Below are positions 17,837 through 24,949 of a stretch of 64,000 nucleotides of DNA, piece after piece. Source of the stretch: Bacteroidales bacterium UBA5762 (GTDB lineage: Bacteria; Bacteroidota; Bacteroidia; Bacteroidales; TTA-H9). The position numbers were made by a program, and so were the translations under genes. The stretch covers positions 1 through 64,000 of the forward strand of contig DIEY01000002.1 in the NCBI GenBank assembly GCA_002418865.1, in the 5' to 3' direction. The notes under the pieces are model-generated. The model searched no databases and was not told the origin of the DNA. It saw only the letters and a program-made list of their open reading frames with translations. Position 1 is the first letter of the stretch. Every line of letters starts with the position of its first letter.

Positions 17837-18094
17837 ATGAAAGAAATCAGAATCATTGGAATTTTAATTACTGATAGAATAAAAGAAGCGGGTCAAACCC
17901 AAAGAGTACTTTCTAATTTTGCTCATGTAATTAAATCGCGTTTAGGCTTTCATGAGGTAACGGAAGCTGTTTGCTCAAGAATGGGAATAATTATGCTTCA
18001 ACTTGGCGGCTCCGTCGAAGAGCAAGATAAACTCGAAAATGCCTTGAATCAGATCAGAGGCATTGAAGTCAGGCGAATGCAATTTGAGATATAA
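17837..18094 (+). CDS. Putative iron-only hydrogenase system regulator (TM1266 family)
   Basis: 85 residues, matching the small ferredoxin-like-fold family typified by Thermotoga maritima TM1266, which is usually found next to hydrogenase maturation genes. Visible features are the early ILITDR, the central HEVTEAVCSRMGIIML and the end LENALNQIRGIEVRRMQFEI. Its exact role is not known; regulation is inferred from gene context and a resemblance to the NikR/ACT fold. It follows hydG by 102 nt. A short hairpin overlaps its stop codon. Confidence 0.85.
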   Translation: MKEIRIIGILITDRIKEAGQTQRVLSNFAHVIKSRLGFHEVTEAVCSRMGIIMLQLGGSVEEQDKLENALNQIRGIEVRRMQFEI

Positions 18095-18102
18095 TATATC
18101 TC
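18086..18102 (+). terminator. Weak hairpin at the end of the TM1266-like gene
   Basis: GAGATAT-AAT-ATATCTC, a 7-bp AT-rich stem overlapping the stop codon and followed by a T-rich run. It lies between convergent genes and could stop transcription from the left. Confidence 0.35.
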
Positions 18103-18104
18103 TC

Positions 18105-18983
18105 TTATTCTTTTTTCTGAGCTTTCAGCATCCTAAATTTTTCATTGAAATCTTTTTTTAATGCGACATTATGATAATGATGTGAAGAGAAAGTTGCTTT
18201 CACCTCAGCCGAAAATCTTTCATTTATTTCAACATAAATCCAGCCGTCCTTTTTCAAGAATTTTCGTCCAAATGTGGCGATGCTTCGGTAAAAAACAAGA
18301 GGGTCATCGTCGTTTACAAATAATGCTTCATGAGGTTCATATCTTAGAATGTTTGGATGCATAGCTAATTTTTCAGAAGAGGTTATATAAGGAGGATTCG
18401 AAACTATAATATCGAACGAATCGAATTCTATAGATGTTTTAATTTGATGAATATCGTGGAGTACAAAGTGAATGACCACTTCATTTTCTAAAGCATTTTC
18501 GCGAGCATACTCGAGTGCAGTTTCTGAAATATCTGTGGCTGTAATATTGGCAGTTTTCAATTCTTTGGCCAATGCAATGGCAATGCAACCGCTTCCTGTG
18601 CCCACATCAAGAATACTTAAATAGGACTTATCAGAAAAATCTTCTATAATCCATTCAATTAATTCTTCGGTTTCAGGTCTTGGAATAAGCACACCAGGCC
18701 CAACTTTTAGACGCAAGTTTCTAAAGTTTGCATTTCCCAAAACATATTGTACGGGTTGATGGTTCATCAAATCCTTAAAAGCAAAATGAATTTTTAGGAT
18801 TTCAGATTCGCTCAGTCGTAAGTCGGGTTCGGTAAAAAATTTTATACGGTCTATACCTAAAATTTCTTGCATCACTAAGCGTGCTATAGCTGCAGCCTCT
18901 TCGGGCGAATAAATCGAAGAGAGTTGCTGGCTATAATGTTTGTAAATATCGTATGCCCTGTTATTACTTATTTCAAGTGTCAT
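18105..18983 (-). CDS. prmC: Peptide chain release factor N5-glutamine methyltransferase
   Basis: 292 residues. It methylates the GGQ glutamine of release factors RF1 and RF2 using SAM. An N-terminal helical domain (about 1-85) is followed by the methyltransferase core: the SAM-binding loop LDVGTGSGCIAIALA and the catalytic NPPY motif (VSNPPYI). Length is normal for PrmC/HemK. It is convergent with the TM1266-like gene and only 11 nt from it. A TAATTTTG promoter element ends only 4 nt before the ATG, which suggests a leaderless or near-leaderless mRNA. Confidence 0.94.
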   Translation of the reverse strand: MTLEISNNRAYDIYKHYSQQLSSIYSPEEAAAIARLVMQEILGIDRIKFFTEPDLRLSESEILKIHFAFKDLMNHQPVQYVLGNANFRNLRLKVGPGVLIPRPETEELIEWIIEDFSDKSYLSILDVGTGSGCIAIALAKELKTANITATDISETALEYARENALENEVVIHFVLHDIHQIKTSIEFDSFDIIVSNPPYITSSEKLAMHPNILRYEPHEALFVNDDDPLVFYRSIATFGRKFLKKDGWIYVEINERFSAEVKATFSSHHYHNVALKKDFNEKFRMLKAQKKE

Positions 18984-18987
18984 AGAA

Positions 18988-18995
18988 CAAAATTA
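18988..18995 (-). promoter_or_regulatory. -7 promoter element abutting prmC
   Basis: Minus-strand TAATTTTG ends 4 nt before the prmC ATG (…TTTTGTTCTATG). A start 5-7 nt downstream would fall on the ATG itself. A TTTG lies 23 bp upstream of the element. Confidence 0.5.
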
Positions 18996-19108
18996 TGAAG
19001 TTTTGAAAATGCTTTTGGCAAATAATTCAAACCAAATTCCACTGATTGTGAAAAATGGTCGAATAATAAGGGAATAAATGTAACAACTGGGACGATATTT
19101 CGTCATAA

Positions 19109-20734
19109 ATGAAAATGAAAAATCTAAAATTTAAATCACCTAATATGAAAAACAGAGAACATGTCTTTTATTGCGCATTTAGCTTGATAGTTATGATTTC
19201 AGCCTTATCGGGCACTATTTTAAAAGCTGCCGAAATCACAACTATAGATAAAGTGATTACCATAACAAGAGAATTACCATCTTTTTATGGAGTAGAGGCT
19301 GGAGGAATTTTTAATGTCATTATAAACATAGGTCAGTTTCAGGAGGTAAAAATAGAAGTAGATGAAAATCAGGTAGAAAATGTGATTACTGAGGTAGTCA
19401 ATGATATTTTGTATATTAAAGGGGATAAACTTAAAAATTCTGCTGTGAATGTATATATTACCATTCCTGAACTAAGATATCTCAAAGCAAGTGGTGCTGT
19501 TACTTTTAAAGTAAATGGGATGAACAGAGTAAAGGAAATGAAACTCATAGCAAGTGGTGCAGCCAATGTTGACATGAATGGGGAGATAGATCATTTTCTT
19601 ACAGATATATCTGGAGCGGCCGATGTAAAAGTGAATGGGAAGGCTGTATGGCACAAATCGGAATTAAGTGGGGCTGGAAGTTTGAAAGCTTCGGAGCTGG
19701 AGACAGATACTTTAATTATATTTTTGAGTGGAGCAGCCGAAGCTATTGTCAATGTGAAAGATATGGCTGTTGTTGAGCAAAGTGGTGCTGCACATATCAA
19801 ATATACCCAAAAACCTCCTGTTTTGACTAATGTTGTTCCTCCTTCCGCACAAACTAAGATCGACTCTAACAATAACGGAATAGTAAATTTGGGAGGAGAC
19901 TCAGTAGTTGTTGATTTAGGTAAAGTAAAAATCAAGGTAGATGAAGATGAAGGTGTAAGTACAATCAAGATAGGAAAGCAAGAATTAATTGTGGATGAAG
20001 ATGGCAATGTGCATTTGAAAAAAGAAAAGAAGCCTCATCGTTTTGAAGGGCATTGGGGAGGATTCGATTTGAGTTTAAACGGATATCTCAATAGTGACTG
20101 GAATATGGATTTTGGTGGTGCTAATCGTTATCTCGACTTGAATATGCCAAAATCTGTAGGTGTACATCTCAATGCTTACGAGCAAAATATAAAAATTTCG
20201 CACTCGGGTAATTTTGGTTTTATTACAGGATTAGGTATAGAATGGCATAATTACCGTTTCGATCAAGGAGTTTATCTTGATGAGAAAGCCCATGAATTGA
20301 ATGGTTATTTGGTTGATGGTGTAAGAATCAAGAAGAACAAATTAATGATCAGATATCTTACAGTGCCAGTATTGTTTGAGTTCCAGCACGATGGAGATTC
20401 TAAGCTCGAATCTTATCATTTTACTGCAGGTTTATTACTTGGGGCACGCATAGGTTCACACACTAAGACCGTATATGCTGAACAGTTAAAAGAATATCAA
20501 TTGATTGATCCTGCTACTGGTGAGATTTGGAAAACCATGATTTCTCCGCGTCAAGAAACTGAAAAGGTTCATGACGATTTTAATCTCAATCCATTTAAAG
20601 CCGATGTAATGGTAAGGGTGGGTTGGGGTTATATCAATTTATTTGGGACTTACAGCCTAACGACTTTGTTTCGTAATAATCGTGGGCCGGAGCTATATCC
20701 ATTTTCAGTGGGCCTGACTTTGATTGGTTGGTGA
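19109..20734 (+). CDS. Head-GIN (DUF2807) domain protein with C-terminal outer-membrane barrel
   Basis: 541 residues. A signal-peptide-like hydrophobic stretch (about residues 25-42) is followed by a repetitive right-handed beta region (about 45-225) with recurring ASGAA, SGAAD and LSGAGS motifs, typical of the putative auto-transporter adhesin head-GIN domain. The last 240 residues show alternating beta strands ending in an aromatic residue, consistent with an outer-membrane beta-barrel. The likely location is the outer membrane with an exposed head. Function is unknown beyond possible adhesion. The annotated start gives an N-terminal extension; Met at residue 13 (19145) would make a more ordinary signal peptide. 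Confidence 0.8.
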   Translation: MKMKNLKFKSPNMKNREHVFYCAFSLIVMISALSGTILKAAEITTIDKVITITRELPSFYGVEAGGIFNVIINIGQFQEVKIEVDENQVENVITEVVNDILYIKGDKLKNSAVNVYITIPELRYLKASGAVTFKVNGMNRVKEMKLIASGAANVDMNGEIDHFLTDISGAADVKVNGKAVWHKSELSGAGSLKASELETDTLIIFLSGAAEAIVNVKDMAVVEQSGAAHIKYTQKPPVLTNVVPPSAQTKIDSNNNGIVNLGGDSVVVDLGKVKIKVDEDEGVSTIKIGKQELIVDEDGNVHLKKEKKPHRFEGHWGGFDLSLNGYLNSDWNMDFGGANRYLDLNMPKSVGVHLNAYEQNIKISHSGNFGFITGLGIEWHNYRFDQGVYLDEKAHELNGYLVDGVRIKKNKLMIRYLTVPVLFEFQHDGDSKLESYHFTAGLLLGARIGSHTKTVYAEQLKEYQLIDPATGEIWKTMISPRQETEKVHDDFNLNPFKADVMVRVGWGYINLFGTYSLTTLFRNNRGPELYPFSVGLTLIGW

Positions 20735-20747
20735 TTTGCGTTCGGTT

Positions 20748-20778
20748 TATGGCTGCCCCCGGAACGGGGGCAGCCATA
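20748..20778. repeat. GC-rich perfect inverted repeat after the head-GIN gene
   Basis: A 14-bp perfect stem, left arm TATGGCTGCCCCCG, loop GAA and matching right arm. It is strikingly GC-rich for this AT-rich chromosome. It has no U-tract, and a second hairpin with one follows 30 nt later. It could be a transcript-stabilising end or a terminator. Confidence 0.8.
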
Positions 20779-20808
20779 TCTTCAATCCTTTATTAAAAAA
20801 TACGCTCG

Positions 20809-20835
20809 TGGGTCTGTTGAGACCCATATTTTTTA
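20809..20835 (+). terminator. Rho-independent terminator
   Basis: Stem TGGGTCT/AGACCCA with loop GTTG, followed by ATATTTTTT. It lies downstream of the head-GIN gene and upstream of yebC. Confidence 0.7.
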
Positions 20836-20883
20836 TAATTTTACAATTTGTTTTTCCGTTAAAAAAAATTTAAAACTCATTCT

Positions 20884-21636
20884 ATGTCAGGTCATAACAA
20901 ATGGTCAACCATCAAAAGAAAGAAAGGAGCGCTCGATACAAAGCGTTCAAAGATGTTTTCGAAAATCATCAAAGAAATTACAGTAGCCGTTAAAGAAGGC
21001 GGCTCAGATCCAGATTCTAATCCCAGACTTCGTCTTGCAATTGCCAATGCCAAAGGCGTCAGTATGCCTAAAGAAAATATCCTTAGAGCTATCAACAAAG
21101 GCACAGAAAAAGAAACTGCTAATTTTCTGGAAACTACCTATGAAGGCTACATCAGTGGTGTCGCTATTTTTGTGGAATGCACTACTGACAATGTTCAGCG
21201 CACTGTTTCTAATGTTCGTAGCATTTTTAATAAATTTGGAGGGAGTCTGGGCGTAAACGGTTCTTTAGCTCATATTTTTGAACGTAAAGGCATCTTCACC
21301 ATCCCATTATCCCAAATTAAAAATATGGAAGAATTCGAACTCGAGGTAATAGATGCAGGAGCTGAAGATATTGATGTAGACGAAGAAAATGGCATAATAA
21401 CTATTAATACTGCCATGGAAGACTTTGGTCCTATGATTAAAAAACTGGAAGCTTTACACATAGAACCAGAAAATGCTCAATTGCAACGTATCCCTGTTTC
21501 AACTATAGAGGTTGATGTTGAAACTGCAAAAAAAATATTGAGAGTGATCGACTTGTTCGAAGAAGACGATGATGTTCAGAATATTTATCACAATATGAGC
21601 CTCACCGACGAAATTATGGCTTCTCTCGAGTCGTAA
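20884..21636 (+). CDS. yebC: YebC/PmpR-family DNA-binding or translation-associated protein
   Basis: 250 residues, normal length, opening with the family signature MSGHNKWSTIKRKKGALD and continuing with the basic MFSKIIKEITVAVKEGG helix. The centre has the YEGY and VECTTDNVQRT motifs, and the C-terminus is acidic. The family was described as transcription regulators and is more recently linked to relieving ribosome stalling. It is cytoplasmic and transcribed alone, with the tandem hairpins upstream insulating it from the preceding gene. Confidence 0.94.
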   Translation: MSGHNKWSTIKRKKGALDTKRSKMFSKIIKEITVAVKEGGSDPDSNPRLRLAIANAKGVSMPKENILRAINKGTEKETANFLETTYEGYISGVAIFVECTTDNVQRTVSNVRSIFNKFGGSLGVNGSLAHIFERKGIFTIPLSQIKNMEEFELEVIDAGAEDIDVDEENGIITINTAMEDFGPMIKKLEALHIEPENAQLQRIPVSTIEVDVETAKKILRVIDLFEEDDDVQNIYHNMSLTDEIMASLES

Positions 21637-21708
21637 TTCACTTTCGATTCATGTAAAAATTTAGTCTCAGGATGATAATTTTAGATTATTTTCCCTCCAT
21701 ACCAGAGG

Positions 21709-22347
21709 TTAACCAATCATAAATATATCTCTCAATACAGGTTTTATTCCTGAAATAAAAAATTCCACAGCGATTACCATTACAATCAAGCCCATGAGTT
21801 TCATAAGCACTTTATTGCCGGTTTCACCTATCATTTTAGTTAAACGGCCAGCGCTTACCAATAAAATATAAGCTATCAGAAGTACAAGAAAAATCGAAAT
21901 AAACAGTACAAATTTTGCGCTGATAGTGTGAGAATCTTCCATTAAAACAATACTATTGGTAATAGAGCCTGGACCGGCAAGTATGGGAATTCCCAAAGGA
22001 GTAACTGCGACATCTTCTGCATACTGCTTAACATCTTTTTTCTTAATTTTGAGACGACTAATACGAGCATTGAGCATATCATAGCCCATAATAAAGAAAA
22101 TAATACCGCCTACTATTCTAAACCCATTGACTGAAATATTGAAAAAACGAAATAGTAATTGACCCGTTAAGGCAAAAACCACCAAAACGATAAAGGCGGT
22201 GATGCAGGCGTTGCGTGCAGTTTTATGTCTTTCTTGATCGCTTAGGCTCTGTGTCATGGTCATAAAAACGGGCATAGCGCCTAAAGGATTAATGAGGGTA
22301 AAAAAGGATGTAAAATAGAGGATAAAAAGAGTGAAAGTTTCATGCAT
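21709..22347 (-). CDS. MarC-family integral membrane protein
   Basis: 212 residues with six predicted membrane helices. The conserved FTLINPLGAMPVFMTMT near the N-terminus and the central VTPLGIPILAGPGSI are MarC-family signatures. The function is unknown; the name comes from a misattributed link to multiple antibiotic resistance. It is 14 nt downstream of the carboxyltransferase gene on the same strand and probably shares its promoter. Confidence 0.93.
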   Translation of the reverse strand: MHETFTLFILYFTSFFTLINPLGAMPVFMTMTQSLSDQERHKTARNACITAFIVLVVFALTGQLLFRFFNISVNGFRIVGGIIFFIMGYDMLNARISRLKIKKKDVKQYAEDVAVTPLGIPILAGPGSITNSIVLMEDSHTISAKFVLFISIFLVLLIAYILLVSAGRLTKMIGETGNKVLMKLMGLIVMVIAVEFFISGIKPVLRDIFMIG

Positions 22348-22361
22348 ATTTCAACACTATA

Positions 22362-24101
22362 TTAAGAATGCCCCAAAGCTTCTTCTTCGTCCTGGAAAGA
22401 GGTCCACTGATAATTGTATAAACCTTTCAATAATCGTTGTTGTTTTTCTTCGGGGCTTAATTTTTCGTAAGCTGCTTTTTCTGCTTCTAATTTTCGGCGT
22501 TTTTCTTCTTCAATTTGATGAATTTTTGCCATATAAATTTGCTCTGCTCTATTTTTCAAAAAGTCGTTAGCCACGTTTGGGAAAAGTTCGAGCAATAATT
22601 CTTCTTTTTCAGTATTGGCCAATTTAATCCCTCCATATTCTTCGAAAACGGAGTTGGGTTGTTTTTTATAGAATCGAAAATCATAAGGTGTTTCTTCTCT
22701 AACACCGGTAATCTTATATCTGAATTCAGGGTTGATGGGATAAGGGGTTTTCCCATATATGCCTTTTACCAAGTTGACAAACTGTATTGAGCGAGTTGTA
22801 TACATAGGCTGGCCTTTAGTTTCATCGAGAGCACAATTGACGGCTTGTGATCCAATAATCTGGCTAGTAGGAGTTACTAAAGGTGGTAATCCAGCATCTA
22901 ATCTAACTTCGGGAATTAATTCCAATGTACGTGGTAAAAGATTTTCGAGTTTTACCTGTTTTAATTGGGATAACATATTCGTGTACATCCCGCCAGGAAT
23001 TTCTGCTTCTTTTATTTTATCATCGGGAGGAGGCAGTTGGAAATAATCTTCAATAGCATGGCAATAATCGATAAGTTCGTCCTGTCTTTTATTCTGAGCT
23101 GCCTCTATGGCCTTATCGAAAAGATTATGAATCTCGAGCGGTATATCATCCGTAGCAATATGGAAAGGACGTGGTAGGTAAGAAACTGTGTCGTAAGGTG
23201 AAAGTGATTTTCTAATTTCTCCGAGTTTTTGGTTGATATCGCCAATAGCTTTTAAATTGAGGTTAGTTTCAATGCCCAGCTTATTACAGAAGATTTGAAT
23301 GATTTCGAAGGCAGGTGCGCCAGGGCCTCCGGCAAAATTCAAAATGGAAGTGTCAAGAATATCAACTTCGGCCAAAAGAGCCATAAGTGCCGAAGCTAAC
23401 CCATAACCAGGAGTGCAGTGAGTGTGAAAATCTACCGGAATGGAAAGTTCTTTTTTTAAGCGGCTGATGAGTCGATAAGTTCTAAGAGGGGTAATCAAGC
23501 CAGCCATATCTTTTATAGTAAGCATATCGGCTCCCATTACTTCGAGTTGCTTGGCACAATTGACAAAATATTCATCCGTAAAAATGCGATTGGGCAAAGA
23601 TTTGCCGTGCAAGAAGGCTTTTACTCGAGTGCGAGTCGAAAATTTTGGGTCTACCGTATAGCATACAGCCGCATCCACCGTTGCACCATATTTTTTTAAA
23701 AATTGAACAGAAGATTTAATGTTATCCGTGTCATTTAAGGCATCGAAAACTCTCATAATTTGTATCCCCGATTCAACGGCATTTCGTAAAAATCCTTCGA
23801 TGACTTCGTCAGGATAAGGATTGTAACCAAAAAGATTTCTTCCTCTCGATAAGGCAGTGAGTTTGGATGCGTTTCCAATAGTCTTGCTTATTTTCTCGAG
23901 CCTTTCCCATGGATCTTCCTTCAAATAACGCATCATCGAATCAGGAACTGCTCCTCCCCAAACCTCCATCGCATAGAACCCCCCCTCTTTGTATAAAGGA
24001 AGTACTTTGTCTATTTGTTCTTGTGACATCCGTGTGGCAAATAACGACTGCTGCCCATCACGCAAGGTTAAATCCCTGATTAAAATTTTTCCCCCCTTCA
24101 T
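22362..24101 (-). CDS. Pyruvate/oxaloacetate carboxyltransferase subunit (OadA/PycB-like)
   Basis: 579 residues. The HMGL-like carboxyltransferase barrel begins with RDGQQSLFATR and holds the carbamylated-lysine region TIKDMAGL and the metal site HTHCTPGYG. A conserved PYC/OADA domain follows to about residue 470. The rest is a charged, helical tail (EEEKRRKLEAEKAAYEKL). The biotin-attachment domain and its MKM motif, often fused in OadA or PycB, are absent, so biotin must be carried by another protein. It interconverts pyruvate and oxaloacetate with carboxyl-biotin. A perfect Rex-type palindrome upstream suggests that NADH controls it. It probably heads an operon with marC. Confidence 0.9.
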   Translation of the reverse strand: MKGGKILIRDLTLRDGQQSLFATRMSQEQIDKVLPLYKEGGFYAMEVWGGAVPDSMMRYLKEDPWERLEKISKTIGNASKLTALSRGRNLFGYNPYPDEVIEGFLRNAVESGIQIMRVFDALNDTDNIKSSVQFLKKYGATVDAAVCYTVDPKFSTRTRVKAFLHGKSLPNRIFTDEYFVNCAKQLEVMGADMLTIKDMAGLITPLRTYRLISRLKKELSIPVDFHTHCTPGYGLASALMALLAEVDILDTSILNFAGGPGAPAFEIIQIFCNKLGIETNLNLKAIGDINQKLGEIRKSLSPYDTVSYLPRPFHIATDDIPLEIHNLFDKAIEAAQNKRQDELIDYCHAIEDYFQLPPPDDKIKEAEIPGGMYTNMLSQLKQVKLENLLPRTLELIPEVRLDAGLPPLVTPTSQIIGSQAVNCALDETKGQPMYTTRSIQFVNLVKGIYGKTPYPINPEFRYKITGVREETPYDFRFYKKQPNSVFEEYGGIKLANTEKEELLLELFPNVANDFLKNRAEQIYMAKIHQIEEEKRRKLEAEKAAYEKLSPEEKQQRLLKGLYNYQWTSFQDEEEALGHS

Positions 24102-24163
24102 AAAATATTATATTTCTGATCTACAATATATTAAATTGAAAATGGCTGATTTATTTGCGTCTT

Positions 24164-24171
24164 CAAAGGTA
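24164..24171 (-). promoter_or_regulatory. -7 promoter element of the carboxyltransferase gene
   Basis: Minus-strand TACCTTTG matches TAnnTTTG and predicts a leader of about 55-60 nt. The Rex-type palindrome lies 27 bp upstream of it, over the position of the -33 region and beyond. Confidence 0.5.
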
Positions 24172-24198
24172 GAGGGATTTCCTTCAATAAAAGAAGAG

Positions 24199-24216
24199 TT
24201 GTTAATTAATTAACAA
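24199..24216. promoter_or_regulatory. Putative Rex operator, carboxyltransferase gene
   Basis: TTGTTAATTAATTAACAA, a perfect 18-bp palindrome and an exact match to TTGTTAA-N4-TTAACAA. It is positioned to overlap polymerase binding at the promoter of the pyruvate/oxaloacetate carboxyltransferase gene. Confidence 0.78.
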
Positions 24217-24409
24217 ATAATTTTTTGCAATATATCTAAAGTTGCGAGAATAATTTTGAATTGTTAGGCTGAAAGCATTACTCCCCACAAAACCTTCGTC
24301 TTGGCAATGATCCTTGGTAGAAAATTTGTTGCCACCGAGGCTTCGGCAATTCTTTCACATTACTGCTTTGGCAATGGCTACACATTGTATTGCATTCAGT
24401 CATACAAAG

Positions 24410-24435
24410 AAAGCCAGCCTTGACAGGCTGGCTTT
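24410..24435 (-). terminator. Terminator of hydrogenase operon 2
   Basis: AAAGCCAGCC, loop TTGACA, GGCTGGCTTT: a 10-bp perfect stem 23 nt beyond the stop of the response regulator that ends the reverse operon. The downstream minus strand is only moderately T-rich. Confidence 0.7.
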
Positions 24436-24458
24436 AAGTAATACAGTTTAACTTTTTA

Positions 24459-24851
24459 TCAAAGTTTAAGAAGGCGTTTTATTTCAGAAAGAAGTTTTTG
24501 AGGTTGAACAGGTTTTTCGAGGTAGGAATCTACTGGAAGCCATTTAGGGTCGTTAGCCATTTCTTTGAGGTTGAGGCCTGTAACCGAATCTACACTAGTT
24601 AACATTATGATGGGGATATCTTTCAATAGAGGGTCTTTGCGCATTTCACGTGCCATTTCAAACCCTTCCTGATCGGTAGTCATCATCACGTCGAGTATAG
24701 CTAAATCGGGTTTCTCTGCCTTGGCTCTTTCGAAACCTGCAAGCTTGTCACCAGCTGTAACCACTTGAAAACCTTCCTTTTCCAAAAAAGCTTTCTGTAT
24801 GAATACAAAGTCTATATCATCATCTACCAGCAATATCTTAATGTCTTTCAT
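24459..24851 (-). CDS. Single-domain response regulator of hydrogenase operon 2
   Basis: 130 residues, a receiver domain without output domain. The acidic pocket is in LVDDDID, the phospho-acceptor in AILDVMMT, and the conserved Thr/Ser and Lys in MLTSVDS and LEKPVQP. The long insert between strand 4 and helix 4 (SVTGLNLKEMANDPKWLP) is shared with the receiver at 14035-14439. It is 98 nt downstream of hydA2 and probably cotranscribed. No kinase is adjacent; the hydrogenase-kinase fusion or the receiver-kinase at 12-15.6 kb are candidate partners. Confidence 0.9.
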   Translation of the reverse strand: MKDIKILLVDDDIDFVFIQKAFLEKEGFQVVTAGDKLAGFERAKAEKPDLAILDVMMTTDQEGFEMAREMRKDPLLKDIPIIMLTSVDSVTGLNLKEMANDPKWLPVDSYLEKPVQPQKLLSEIKRLLKL

Positions 24852-24949
24852 GATAACTAAAATTTATATGTTTCTTATTAAAAAAAGATAATACGCATTT
24901 TCGACAAATCCGAAGAATTTCTGAAGTTTAAGCATTATTCATATTCAGA

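Larger units (their letters stand above)
24102..24458. other. Intergenic region with promoter, Rex site and terminator
   Basis: 357 nt between the carboxyltransferase start and the stop of a response regulator, both on the minus strand. It contains the -7 element (24164-24171), a perfect Rex-type palindrome (24199-24216) and a terminator hairpin (24410-24435). No ORF is convincing. Short TTGGCAATG-like words recur between 24290 and 24375, with no evident structure. Confidence 0.6.

Noticed and set aside
19591..20007. 138-residue minus-strand ORF opposite the head-GIN gene
   Set aside because: It is rich in Ser, Thr and Pro from antisense reading of a repetitive gene; the plus-strand frame is clearly coding.
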